Shown piece after piece: positions 6,964 through 13,905 of a stretch of DNA of 64,000 nucleotides (positions are counted from its first letter, which is position 1; each line of letters begins with the position of its first letter). The position numbers were made by a program, and so were the translations under genes. Under the pieces are notes generated by a model that saw only the letters and a program-made list of their open reading frames with translations, made no database searches and had not been told where the DNA came from. Origin of the DNA: a virus. The stretch lies in IMG/VR virus record IMGVR_UViG_3300048687_000113, positions 45,244 to 109,243 of that record; one strand, 5' to 3'.

Positions 6964-7404
6964 GTGTCAGTTAGCGAGTTGGTCTCCGCCCCTACGGGTC
7001 CTTCACGGCTTTCTTTCGCATTCGGCCTGGACGGCAGGCCGGCTTCACGCCACGAAGCCGCTCATCTGCTCGCCGATATCGAGCACAGGACCCTGCATAA
7101 GACGGACCTCAGGCTGGCGACGGGCGATTGGGTCACCGTCCGCACGGTCTGCCTGGTCTTCGACCCGGACTTGCAGGCCGGCGAGCTGGTCTCTGCCGAT
7201 TACCGGCCGCGTGTGTGGGGCACCGCCCTCTACACGCCGGCCCCGGAGAATGCGCTTCTGGAGGTGCTGTGCGGCTACGACGACGCGGACCAGGCCGTCG
7301 AGGAACACAAGCAGGCCCTGGCGATGGTCGCGGTGGGAGCCAACAGCCCTGGCAGGGAACCGAATTGGGCTGCTGGGCTGTCGTGGACGGGGCCGGGCCA
7401 GTGA
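6964..7404 (+). CDS. Hypothetical protein, paralog of 3769-4095
   Basis: A 146-aa protein from GTG at 6964 with GGGAGAG upstream. The ORF is open further 5-prime but reads as random sequence there. The core LLADIEHR..VTVRT..EEHKQALAMV aligns with the 108-aa protein at 3769-4095. Its stop overlaps the next start (GTGA at 7401), so it is the first gene of a three-gene operon ending at 8016. Function unknown. Confidence 0.65.
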   Translation: MSVSELVSAPTGPSRLSFAFGLDGRPASRHEAAHLLADIEHRTLHKTDLRLATGDWVTVRTVCLVFDPDLQAGELVSADYRPRVWGTALYTPAPENALLEVLCGYDDADQAVEEHKQALAMVAVGANSPGREPNWAAGLSWTGPGQ

Positions 7405-7667
7405 CGCTGCCCACGCTGTTCGTGCCGCATGTGCCGGACGGCGACCAGGGCCTGGTCCTGCGAGTCAACGGTGTTGCGCCGGAACCGTGCGGGCGTCGCT
7501 GGTACGTCCTGACGATGGAGGGCGTCGCCTACCGCTTGCCCCGGGCGCTGTGGCCGTGGGCCATGGAGCTGGACGCGCAGATGCGCCGGCGCGAGCGGCG
7601 GATGCCGGCCTCGTTTGCTTTCCGCCGTACTGGCGAGACGCTCTCCGCCGAGTCGATCTCGGCGTGA
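7401..7667 (+). CDS. Small hypothetical protein, tandem paralog 1
   Basis: An 88-aa protein starting at GTG 7401 with a 4-base overlap with the previous stop, implying translational coupling. The segment YRLPRALWPWAMELDAQ is closely echoed in the next gene (WRLPREFLPWALEVDRR), so 7401-7667 and 7684-8016 look like a tandem duplication that diverged. Trp/Tyr residues are frequent. No known family. Confidence 0.6.
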   Translation: MTLPTLFVPHVPDGDQGLVLRVNGVAPEPCGRRWYVLTMEGVAYRLPRALWPWAMELDAQMRRRERRMPASFAFRRTGETLSAESISA

Positions 7668-7683
7668 GACGAGAGGAGATGGG

Positions 7684-8016
7684 ATGCAGACGCCTTTCAC
7701 CGGCGCCAACCTTCAACGGCTGCTCGCCGAGGTGCGCGCCGCGCGGGAGTTCCGCATCGACGAGGGCTACACGCGCCGACGAACGGAGCTGAAGGCGGTG
7801 TGGGCCGACGAGGCGACCGGCCTGGTGTGGATCGAGGCACACAACGGCACCTGGCGCCTGCCACGGGAGTTCCTGCCGTGGGCCCTGGAGGTCGACAGAC
7901 GCGCGTATGCGGTCCTCGGGCACGGCGAGGTGTTCCCGTGCGGTGCGGTTTTCGAGCGAATACACAATGGCTCTTGGGAAGTGGAGATTTTCCCCGATGT
8001 ACTCGCTGTTCGATGA
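7684..8016 (+). CDS. Small hypothetical protein, tandem paralog 2
   Basis: A 110-aa protein; ATG at 7684 with GAGGAG upstream. It shares the LPRxxxPWAxExD motif with the preceding gene and has an extra N-terminal helix (NLQRLLAEVRAAREF) and a longer C-terminus. It is the last gene of the operon; a 14-bp-stem terminator starts five bases after the stop. Confidence 0.6.
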   Translation: MQTPFTGANLQRLLAEVRAAREFRIDEGYTRRRTELKAVWADEATGLVWIEAHNGTWRLPREFLPWALEVDRRAYAVLGHGEVFPCGAVFERIHNGSWEVEIFPDVLAVR

Positions 8017-8021
8017 CGCAA

Positions 8022-8057
8022 GAATGCCGCACTCCAGGCACCCGGAGTGCGGCATTC
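8022..8057. terminator. Bidirectional terminator hairpin
   Basis: GAATGCCGCACTCC and GGAGTGCGGCATTC form a perfect 14-bp stem with an 8-nt loop. It sits between convergent genes ending at 8016 (plus) and 8058 (minus). Confidence 0.85.
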
Positions 8058-8303
8058 TCATGCATGGACTTCCTCAATCCGCCAGCCAGTGTGGCACGTT
8101 GCGCGATCGGGGCCATCCGCCGTTCGAGGGAGGGCGCTGTCGATGTCCGCCGGCTGGTTGCTCCAGCGCCAGCGCGCCCCGTCCCACACGACGAGCTGGC
8201 CGTGGGACGGGCACACGCAGCACTGCCCCGGCTGGGTCTCGGGGTCCACGGCGAACACGGCCAGGGCCTCGACGATGCAGCGGCATGCCGTCAGGCCGCT
8301 CAT
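8058..8303 (-). CDS. Small Cys-containing hypothetical protein
   Basis: An 81-aa protein; ATG at 8303 overlaps the upstream stop (ATGA), so it is coupled to 8300-8653. CRC, QCCVCPSHG and TCHTG provide several potential metal ligands, followed by a Trp-rich strand (VVWDGARWRWSNQ). It may be a zinc-binding partner of the preceding zinc-ribbon protein. Family unknown. Confidence 0.55.
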   Translation of the reverse strand: MSGLTACRCIVEALAVFAVDPETQPGQCCVCPSHGQLVVWDGARWRWSNQPADIDSALPRTADGPDRATCHTGWRIEEVHA

Positions 8304-8653
8304 GCGGCCGGTTTCCCGTCGCAGGTCGCCTTCGTCCAGTGCCAGTAGCCGCACGGGCACAGCCGCATGCCGTGGGCGTCGTCCTGGAGCTGGTAGACGC
8401 ACCGCACGCTCTCGCCGGCCGGCCACGGCGGACGGTGGTAGACGGCCCAGGCGCGAAGCGAGGCGCCGCAGCAGCGCATCCACCCCCCGCCCTTGGTCTG
8501 CGGGGGCGTGAAGGCGTCCGGGTCGGCGTCGAAGACCGCCTGAGCGGGATAGAAGTCGTGGCAGTCCCCGCAGTACCCGTACTCCATTTGGGTGGGGCTC
8601 AATTCATTGTTGCACTCGGGGCAAACGGCCCCGGTCTCGTGCCGTGAATCCAT
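8300..8653 (-). CDS. Zinc-ribbon hypothetical protein
   Basis: A 117-aa protein. Two knuckles near the N-terminus, CPECNNE and YCGDCHDF, form a CxxC-x(n)-CxxC zinc ribbon, and a second Cys cluster lies near the C-terminus (RCCGAS, LCPCGYW). ATG at 8653 is favoured, but no Shine-Dalgarno sequence is seen on this strand and the gene may be leaderless. It is divergent from 8667 with only 13 bases between the starts, so the two promoters must overlap. Confidence 0.6.
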   Translation of the reverse strand: MDSRHETGAVCPECNNELSPTQMEYGYCGDCHDFYPAQAVFDADPDAFTPPQTKGGGWMRCCGASLRAWAVYHRPPWPAGESVRCVYQLQDDAHGMRLCPCGYWHWTKATCDGKPAA

Positions 8654-8666
8654 AGGGGGGACAGTA

Positions 8667-9167
8667 ATGGCTACGATGCCGATCATGCCGGAAGCAGTGA
8701 GTGTCGGAACTGACTGGCGTCTCCTCGGGTGCGCCTATGTTCAGTTCTTCGTCACCAAGGACAGGACCAACCAACGGCTCCTGGAATCACATCCCTTCGA
8801 CCTCTCGGCGAGTGTCGGCCGACTGGCTTATGCCATCAGTGAGGAGGTGTTCTTCCCGAAAGTGTTCGGGGTCGAGACCGACAGTTCCTACCGTGCCGTC
8901 GAAAGCCTGCGCCACCACGATCCCGCCTTCGGTGCCGCGTGGCTGCGCCGGGCGCGTTACCGACGCCAGGGCTTGGGCCTTACCCTCGCACCAAAGCGCA
9001 GGTCACGGCACGTTGCGGCCGATATTGCCCGCATGCTGTGCGCCTCCTGGGCGCACGCCCACGACCCGCAGCAGCATGCGTTCCAGGTCTGCGACATCGT
9101 GCCGGTGATGCTCGATGAAATCCGCTCGGGGCTACGCCATTCGAGTGAGTACCCAACAGATCCGTAA
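8667..9167 (+). CDS. Hypothetical protein, 166 aa
   Basis: ATG at 8667 follows a run of six G. The protein is globular with a basic middle (WLRRARYRRQGLGL, APKRRSRH) and a C-terminal helix (VMLDEIRSGLRH). No motif links it to a known family. It is followed by a terminator at 9265-9308. Confidence 0.55.
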   Translation: MATMPIMPEAVSVGTDWRLLGCAYVQFFVTKDRTNQRLLESHPFDLSASVGRLAYAISEEVFFPKVFGVETDSSYRAVESLRHHDPAFGAAWLRRARYRRQGLGLTLAPKRRSRHVAADIARMLCASWAHAHDPQQHAFQVCDIVPVMLDEIRSGLRHSSEYPTDP

Positions 9168-9264
9168 CCGATCAGGAGGCCACGCGTTTATGGGTTTGTA
9201 CGGTGTCTATCTGGGCGCCCGGCCTGCCCTCGTCGGCCGGTGTGCATCCCGGATACCTGTGCAC

Positions 9265-9308
9265 GGGAGTCCCCTGGTGCCGCATCCACACAGGGGGCTC
9301 CCTTTTTT
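9265..9308 (+). terminator. Rho-independent terminator
   Basis: GGGAGTCCCCTG (9265-9276) pairs with CAGGGGGCTCCC (9291-9302) with one mismatch, followed by TTTTTT. It separates 9167 from the gene at 9344. Confidence 0.85.
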
Positions 9309-9343
9309 GCCTGCTTTGACGCCGAACAAGCGAAGGGAGTGCC

Positions 9344-9592
9344 ATGACTGAGAAAATGCAAGTGCTCCAAGCACTGTCCCGTACAGCAGACGCCAATATG
9401 TGGGACATCTCCGAGTCTCTCGCCGTTCTGCCGGGCCGCGTCTTCGCCGCGCTCCAGGCGCTCATCCGGGAGGGGATGGTCACCAGTGACCGGCCGGCCG
9501 ACGACCTCCGGTACGCGCTCACCGATGCCGGCCGCGACACCGTTGTCTCCTGGGAGCCGGCCCTGCGGCGCGAGGAGGCAAGCCGTGCCTGA
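9344..9592 (+). CDS. Winged-helix DNA-binding protein
   Basis: An 82-aa protein; ATG at 9344 with AAGGGAG upstream. The sequence fits a minimal wHTH: helix 1 VLQALSRTADA, helix 2 MWDISESLAV, recognition helix LPGRVFAALQALIREG, then a wing MVTSDRPADDLRYALTDAG. It resembles PadR/MarR-like or phage Cro-sized regulators. Its stop overlaps the next start. Confidence 0.6.
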   Translation: MTEKMQVLQALSRTADANMWDISESLAVLPGRVFAALQALIREGMVTSDRPADDLRYALTDAGRDTVVSWEPALRREEASRA

Positions 9593-10007
9593 TGAACCCA
9601 CCCTCGACCTGCGACCCGACCGGGCCGCCGAACTTCTTCAGAGCCTGATGGAAGTGCTCTACCTCTCCACGGCCTGCGCGCTGGGGCACCACTCCATGTG
9701 CCGGGGCGTGGAACCCTTCCGGGGCCTCGTGTGCTGCTGCCTCGACTGCGAGCACACCGACGTCCACAGCACCGGGCCGACCTCGGCCGGCGTCCCCCTG
9801 CTGCACAAAGTACTCGCGGAGGAAGAGCGGCTCGACAGCCACAGCTACCTCGACGGCGACGATCTCGGGGTGCGCACCGACCTCGTCGAGGCCCTGGAGA
9901 AAGACCTCGAAGAGGCCGACCCACACACGAGCCCCGAGAAGCGCCGGCTGCTGGCCGTGCAGCTCGGAGTCACCGCGTGCCTCATCTTCGCCCCCAGGGG
10001 CCTTTGA
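9585..10007 (+). CDS. Hypothetical protein with His/Cys cluster
   Basis: A 140-aa protein from GTG at 9585 with GAGGAGG upstream, overlapping the previous gene by 8 bases. The segment ACALGHHSMCRG and VCCCLDCEH provides a dense set of metal ligands. The C-terminal third is helical and acidic (EALEKDLEEADPH). No family is recognised. Confidence 0.6.
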   Translation: MPDEPTLDLRPDRAAELLQSLMEVLYLSTACALGHHSMCRGVEPFRGLVCCCLDCEHTDVHSTGPTSAGVPLLHKVLAEEERLDSHSYLDGDDLGVRTDLVEALEKDLEEADPHTSPEKRRLLAVQLGVTACLIFAPRGL

Positions 10008-10154
10008 CACTCAGGGCTCCGCCGTTCGGGCGAGACAGAAACAGTTCCACAACTGCCGTGATTCCCCGGGAAATGCGCTTCGGAAGTGAGGCGCAGTCCT
10101 TTCACCCGTGCGGCCGTCCGTGTCGCCGGCAACAGTTGCTGGCTGCTCGTGACC

Positions 10155-10493
10155 ATGGGCGTCATGCACAGCGAGCTGGAATCCGGACTGACCGTGTACC
10201 GCGAGCGCGCCTATCTGCTGGGCGGCTATGTAGCCATGTTCGGCGGTGTGTTCTCCCACACCGACCAACAGGCCCCCGACTACCCGGTCCTGTACGTCGA
10301 GACCCCGAAGGGCCAGGTCTCCTGGCACATCCACCCCGACGACCTGGATTGCTTCGACGGGCTGAACATCCCCAGCATTGACGCCTACCCGTGGGACGGC
10401 CACTCCACGGAGGAGAAGTACTTGCGCGTCCAGGCGCTCAATCTACTGATCCCGAAAATGACCTACGCACGCCCCCGTTACGGAAACCCGTAA
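10155..10493 (+). CDS. Hypothetical protein with WDGHSTEEKY motif
   Basis: A 112-aa protein; ATG at 10155 or 10164. The C-terminus carries WDGHSTEEKYLRVQALN, a motif of small conserved proteins in actinobacteria and their phages. An aromatic core (VSWHIHPDDLDCFDGL) precedes it. No clear Shine-Dalgarno sequence. A terminator follows at 10504-10548. Confidence 0.6.
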   Translation: MGVMHSELESGLTVYRERAYLLGGYVAMFGGVFSHTDQQAPDYPVLYVETPKGQVSWHIHPDDLDCFDGLNIPSIDAYPWDGHSTEEKYLRVQALNLLIPKMTYARPRYGNP

Positions 10494-10503
10494 CCCCCGA
10501 GCT

Positions 10504-10548
10504 GAGGCCCGCGTTCTGAGACATTCCCCGAGCCAGGACGCGGGCCTC
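10504..10548 (+). terminator. Terminator hairpin
   Basis: GAGGCCCGCGT and ACGCGGGCCTC form a perfect 11-bp stem. The loop contains TGAGACATTCCC, which recurs at 13830-13841. Confidence 0.75.
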
Positions 10549-10625
10549 ACCCCAGCCACGATTACCACGCACAATTTTGCGGCGGCCACCGTGGATTACA
10601 CCCCACCCGAAACGAGGTGACCGTC

Positions 10626-10928
10626 ATGCCGCTCGTCAGGCGCCCCAATCCGTCGTGGCAGGCGTTCCAGGAGGTGCTCCCCGGCACCCCCACCGGCGGC
10701 CCTCGAAGCCAGCTCGCGGCCGGCTGGCCCACCGAGCTGCCCGACCCCCGGGCCGGCGCCACCCCCGCCCTCGAAGCCGCGTCCCTGCCGCGCCCCACCG
10801 CACAGCCCGGCACCACCCCGGTACGCGGCCGGCCCACCCGCTCCCAGCTCGGCCTCGGCGCCTCCCCCACCGGAGCGCCGGCCACCACCAACGGCCGCTC
10901 CAGCATCTTCTCCGCGCCCACCTACTGA
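10626..10928 (+). CDS. Pro/Gly-rich hypothetical protein
   Basis: A 100-aa protein; ATG at 10626 with GAGGTG upstream. The sequence is low in complexity, with repeated Pro, Gly, Thr and Ala (GTPTGGPRSQL; PRAGATPALEA), and is probably intrinsically disordered. No domain is recognised. Confidence 0.5.
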   Translation: MPLVRRPNPSWQAFQEVLPGTPTGGPRSQLAAGWPTELPDPRAGATPALEAASLPRPTAQPGTTPVRGRPTRSQLGLGASPTGAPATTNGRSSIFSAPTY

Positions 10929-10942
10929 CCCCGGAGGTCCCC

Positions 10943-11008
10943 ATGTCCGCTGTGCTCGATGCCCTCGTATCCGTGTGCGCTCACGTCGGCGTACTCGTCG
11001 GCCTGTAG
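10943..11008 (+). CDS. 21-aa hydrophobic peptide
   Basis: ATG at 10943 has GGAGGT five bases upstream. The peptide (ending HVGVLVGL) is mostly hydrophobic and may be a small membrane or leader peptide. A 19-bp terminator stem lies about 50 bases beyond its stop. Confidence 0.4.
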   Translation: MSAVLDALVSVCAHVGVLVGL

Positions 11009-11058
11009 CCGCGCCGAAGCCGTCCGCCGGCGGGAAGGCGAAGTCCCGCAAGCGGTCA

Positions 11059-11108
11059 TGAGAACGGCCCGCTCCCCTTGATCACGTCAGGGGAGCGGGC
11101 CGTTCTCA
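11059..11108. terminator. Strong bidirectional terminator
   Basis: A perfect 19-bp stem, 11059-11077 paired with 11090-11108, with a 12-nt loop. It separates the plus-strand genes to the left from the minus-strand DUF397 gene. Confidence 0.85.
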
Positions 11109-11126
11109 GTCGGCTAGTTCAGATAC

Positions 11127-11396
11127 TCACTTCTTGGGGGTCAGGCCCTGCTGTCCGGCCTTCACACCTCCGCAGAAGGCCGTGTACTCGCCATCCGTCA
11201 GCCAGATCTTCTGGTCCTGGTTGATCGAGTGGCGCAGCACCCAGCCGCCATCGAGCTGTGCGACCTCCAGGCAGTCACCCGAGCCGCCACCACCGGAGAG
11301 TTCCGACTTGGTCCACTTGATTCCCGTGAGGTCCTGCGCCTGGAGGGCCTGGAGGGCTTGTTCCTTAGTCACGCGACAACTCTTTTCTGACTGCAC
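11127..11396 (-). CDS. DUF397 family protein
   Basis: An 89-aa protein from GTG at 11396 (an alternative GTG lies at 11372). The sequence shows the DUF397 pattern: IKWTKSELSGGGG, then CLEVAQL, and a C-terminal W-LTDGEYTAFCGGVK similar to the family's AFLAGV ending. In Streptomyces these proteins pair with XRE/DUF5753 regulators of the WhiJ type; that regulator lies immediately upstream here, overlapping by 32 bases. The pair probably acts as a regulator and modulator module. Confidence 0.8.
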   Translation of the reverse strand: MQSEKSCRVTKEQALQALQAQDLTGIKWTKSELSGGGGSGDCLEVAQLDGGWVLRHSINQDQKIWLTDGEYTAFCGGVKAGQQGLTPKK

Positions 11397-12243
11397 GAAT
11401 TTGCTCCAACGATTCCAACGGTGAGAGAGACAACTCCTTGGATGATTCGAGGAGTCCTCGGATGCCCCGAACCTCCTTGGCTCTCTTCTCGAAGGACATC
11501 CCCGTCACGCCGTCGAACGCCGCGATCGGGCTCTCGCTTGCTCCACTGAACTCGAACAAGTGAAAGAAGTAGGTCAGCGTCGCTTCCGCGCTGAAGGGGA
11601 TGATGCGGACCTTCACGCCTCTGTCTGTGATGTCCGCGATTAGCGAGTCAAGCTGCTCCAGCATGGACGTCCTGCCGCCCACCTGTTGCAGCAGGGCCCC
11701 CTCTCCGATGATCGCTTCCACGGCAGGCGGCGTGCTCTTGTCGAACACGCGGCGCCGGTTCTTTCGCAGCTCGACGGATCGCTCAACCATCACGGTACTG
11801 AGCGAATCCTTGGAGAGGTGACTGGTGACCGCCCGACCGTAGTTGGGGGTCTGGAGGAGGCCGGGGATCAGGTTGCCGGCGCACGTGGTGATCGTCCGTG
11901 CCGCGTCCTCGTAGGCCACGAACGTGATGAGCGACTCCGGGAAATCCTCGTCGAACTCGGTCCACCAGGCGCTGGCGATCGACATGCCTTCGCGGCGCAT
12001 CGTGGTCAGCGTGACGCGCGTCTCCGTGTCGAGCTGGAGGCACTTCACTATCGCCTTCCACTCGGCGTCGGTGGGCCACGTTTCGCCCCGTTCCATCCGG
12101 GAGTAGCGGTGGTAGCTCCTCTGTCCCATCGCCTGCGCGACGTGAAGCTGCTTCACTGTGCCGCCTGGTGCGGCGATGCGCGCCCTCTTCAGCTCGTCGC
12201 CGAACCGCTTCCTCGCGAACATCGCTGCTGTGTTGACGGCCAT
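11365..12243 (-). CDS. XRE-family regulator with DUF5753 domain (WhiJ-like)
   Basis: A 292-aa protein; ATG at 12243 with GGGAGGGG upstream. An N-terminal helix-turn-helix spans about residues 10-65 (FGDELKRARIAAPGG..VAQAMG), with the typical YSRMERGE motif. The rest matches DUF5753: a W..FE/D segment after the HTH, IPGLLQTPNYGRAV, and VVERSVELRKNRRRVF-like and EGALLQQVGG segments. This is the architecture of WhiJ, a developmental repressor of Streptomyces. Operator copy C lies 95 bases upstream in the divergent intergenic region, so autoregulation is likely. It is probably the protein that recognises copies A and B too. Confidence 0.85.
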   Translation of the reverse strand: MAVNTAAMFARKRFGDELKRARIAAPGGTVKQLHVAQAMGQRSYHRYSRMERGETWPTDAEWKAIVKCLQLDTETRVTLTTMRREGMSIASAWWTEFDEDFPESLITFVAYEDAARTITTCAGNLIPGLLQTPNYGRAVTSHLSKDSLSTVMVERSVELRKNRRRVFDKSTPPAVEAIIGEGALLQQVGGRTSMLEQLDSLIADITDRGVKVRIIPFSAEATLTYFFHLFEFSGASESPIAAFDGVTGMSFEKRAKEVRGIRGLLESSKELSLSPLESLEQIRAVRKELSRD

Positions 12244-12338
12244 CTCCACCCCTCCCTGAGCCCTGTCGGCGGTTGAGGGCAGCGTAACGCGGGGGCGCCC
12301 AATCACGGCACGTCCGAGGGGAATTCTGGCGATGGGGT

Positions 12339-12360
12339 TGCGTACGCAGTTACGTACGCA
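12339..12360. promoter_or_regulatory. Operator copy C in divergent promoter
   Basis: TGCGTACGCA, GT, TACGTACGCA: the third copy of the double palindrome. It lies between the WhiJ-like gene (minus) and the HATPase gene (plus), the expected position for an autoregulatory operator. Confidence 0.75.
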
Positions 12361-12448
12361 CCAGACTCGTCGTCACGCACCGGACGATCCACGTCGCGGT
12401 GTGTGACGAAGCTATGCGGCTGGCCGCAGCCGCGTGCCGGAGGCTGCC

Positions 12449-12853
12449 ATGCCCACATTAGGGCAACTGCAAGGGCCGACATCCGTGTGCAGAACTTTCA
12501 CCACAGCTCCGAACACCGTTGAAATGGCGCGGAGTTGGGCCTGGAAGCGATGCGCTGAGTTCGGCGTCTCTGAAGAACTAGTGGACACCTACAAGCTCCT
12601 CATCAGCGAGACCGCCACGAACGCGGTCACGCACAGCGGTGGCGAGGAGTACACCGTAGTGGTCTGTCCGGATGGCTGGATCGAAGTCTGGGACGACAGT
12701 CCGAAGTTGCCCAGGCAGAAACCGCATGACCTGGACTCACTGGGAGGCCGGGGCCTGGAGCTGCTGGAGCTTTTGGCCCCTGGTTACCTGGTAGTTGAGG
12801 ACGCCAAGCGCGGCGGGAAGTGCGTGCGCTTCCTTCCGAAAGAGATCGCGTGA
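12449..12853 (+). CDS. HATPase_c anti-sigma-like kinase
   Basis: A 134-aa protein; ATG at 12449 with GGAGG upstream. The GHKL fold is recognisable: N-box ISETATNAVTHSGG, G1-box VWDDSP, G2-like GGRGLELLELLA and a final strand KCVRFLP. It resembles RsbW/SpoIIAB-type anti-sigma kinases and the small ATP-binding proteins found beside WhiJ/DUF397 loci in Streptomyces. It is divergent from the WhiJ-like gene across operator copy C and translationally coupled to the next gene. Confidence 0.8.
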   Translation: MPTLGQLQGPTSVCRTFTTAPNTVEMARSWAWKRCAEFGVSEELVDTYKLLISETATNAVTHSGGEEYTVVVCPDGWIEVWDDSPKLPRQKPHDLDSLGGRGLELLELLAPGYLVVEDAKRGGKCVRFLPKEIA

Positions 12854-13338
12854 GCGTTCGCCTGACCGTCTTGGACGAGCGGACGCTGGACGGCGACCTG
12901 ACCCCGGACCTTCCGGTTCGGCTGCACCTTCTGGGCCACTACTTGGCGCCGGTGGACGGTGTCGAGGTCGCGGAGATCGAGGTCCGCCTGAACCCTGCGA
13001 CCCTCACCGATCTCGTGGCCCAGGCGCGGGCGGCCCAGATGGATCTCGCACGACGTGCGCGCCGCGATGCGGACACGGTGGCCTTTGCCGCCCAAGTCGC
13101 TTTCGGCTCACGAACGTTGGCCCGCAACGACCCAGCCGTGCTTCAACGCGTCCATGACGCGCTACAGGCCATACCGCACCAGGACTTGCCGGTACGGGGC
13201 GGCCCCCGGCCGGCGAGATCGCGAACGGGGAACCCACCGGGGGGTGCCGATCGCGAGTACGGCAGGGAGACACCGCGAACCTCCGAGCCGTACAAGCCGC
13301 CCTTGCCGCGCCGCCAGCTCGGCAAGGGCGGCCCATAA
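12850..13338 (+). CDS. Hypothetical protein in WhiJ-like cassette
   Basis: A 162-aa protein starting with GTG at 12850, overlapping the HATPase stop by 4 bases. The first 115 residues have beta-strand character with a helical segment (LTDLVAQARAAQMDLARRAR). The last 45 residues are Pro/Arg/Gly-rich and probably disordered. No family is recognised, but coupling to the HATPase suggests a role in the same regulatory module. Confidence 0.6.
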   Translation: MSVRLTVLDERTLDGDLTPDLPVRLHLLGHYLAPVDGVEVAEIEVRLNPATLTDLVAQARAAQMDLARRARRDADTVAFAAQVAFGSRTLARNDPAVLQRVHDALQAIPHQDLPVRGGPRPARSRTGNPPGGADREYGRETPRTSEPYKPPLPRRQLGKGGP

Positions 13339-13340
13339 CT

Positions 13341-13467
13341 GCGGCGGAGGGGACAAGGCGCGACAGGAGCGCCTCGGGCCGGCTGTCCGGGAGTGCGCCC
13401 CGGCCAGTCCCCCTCCGCCGCTCTGACGGGCCCGGCCGGTGCACTGCGCCGTACCGGCCGGGCCCTC
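13341..13467 (+). terminator. Two tandem GC-rich hairpins
   Basis: GCGGCGGAGGGG near 13341 pairs with CCCCTCCGCCGC near 13420. It is followed directly by GGGCCCGGCCGGT/ACCGGCCGGGCCC (13427-13467). They end the cassette transcript and precede the gene at 13489. Confidence 0.6.
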
Positions 13468-13488
13468 CCATCGAGGAGACCTACCGCA

Positions 13489-13689
13489 ATGAGCAAGCTG
13501 ACCGGCAGTTGCGTCACCGACATCTGCGCCCTGGCCAGCATTTTCGTCGTGACGATATTCGTCGGCCTCTTCTCGATGATGCGCGCGGTAACGCGACACC
13601 CGTCGTGGTGTCCCTGCCACGCCGAGAACGACGAACTCGACTATCTGGAACCCGACTTCGGGGCTCCCTCCAAGCGCACCGCTCCGTAA
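13489..13689 (+). CDS. Small single-pass membrane protein
   Basis: A 66-aa protein; ATG at 13489 with GAGGAG upstream. One hydrophobic segment, about residues 12-31 (ICALASIFVVTIFVGLFSMM), is followed by a polar tail with WCPCH and acidic residues. It could be a moron, superinfection-exclusion or holin-like peptide; the sequence does not distinguish these. Confidence 0.55.
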   Translation: MSKLTGSCVTDICALASIFVVTIFVGLFSMMRAVTRHPSWCPCHAENDELDYLEPDFGAPSKRTAP

Positions 13690-13748
13690 GGGCGGTGCTG
13701 CACAGCCCGCAGCCGGCCTTCACTGGGTCCGCTGCGGAAGCGTTGCGA

Positions 13749-13792
13749 TGGCGGGGCCGGTGCCAAACTCCCCGCGTCCCGGCCCCGCCATC
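13749..13792 (+). terminator. Terminator hairpin
   Basis: ATGGCGGGGCCGG pairs with CCGGCCCCGCCAT, a perfect 13-bp stem after the gene at 13489-13689. Confidence 0.7.
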
Positions 13793-13905
13793 TCAACGGG
13801 AACGTCACTTCGGACAGAGGAGCTCCCCGTGAGACATTCCCTTGAGTTACCGGGGCGGGCGGCAGCCTGCTGCCGCCGTATAGCGGTGCCATTGGTGCGT
13901 GCGTC

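Noticed and set aside
9190-9318. 42-aa frame beginning after AGGAGG at about 9174
   Set aside because: Its 3-prime half is the terminator hairpin and T-run, and the composition is not protein-like. A leader peptide cannot be excluded.
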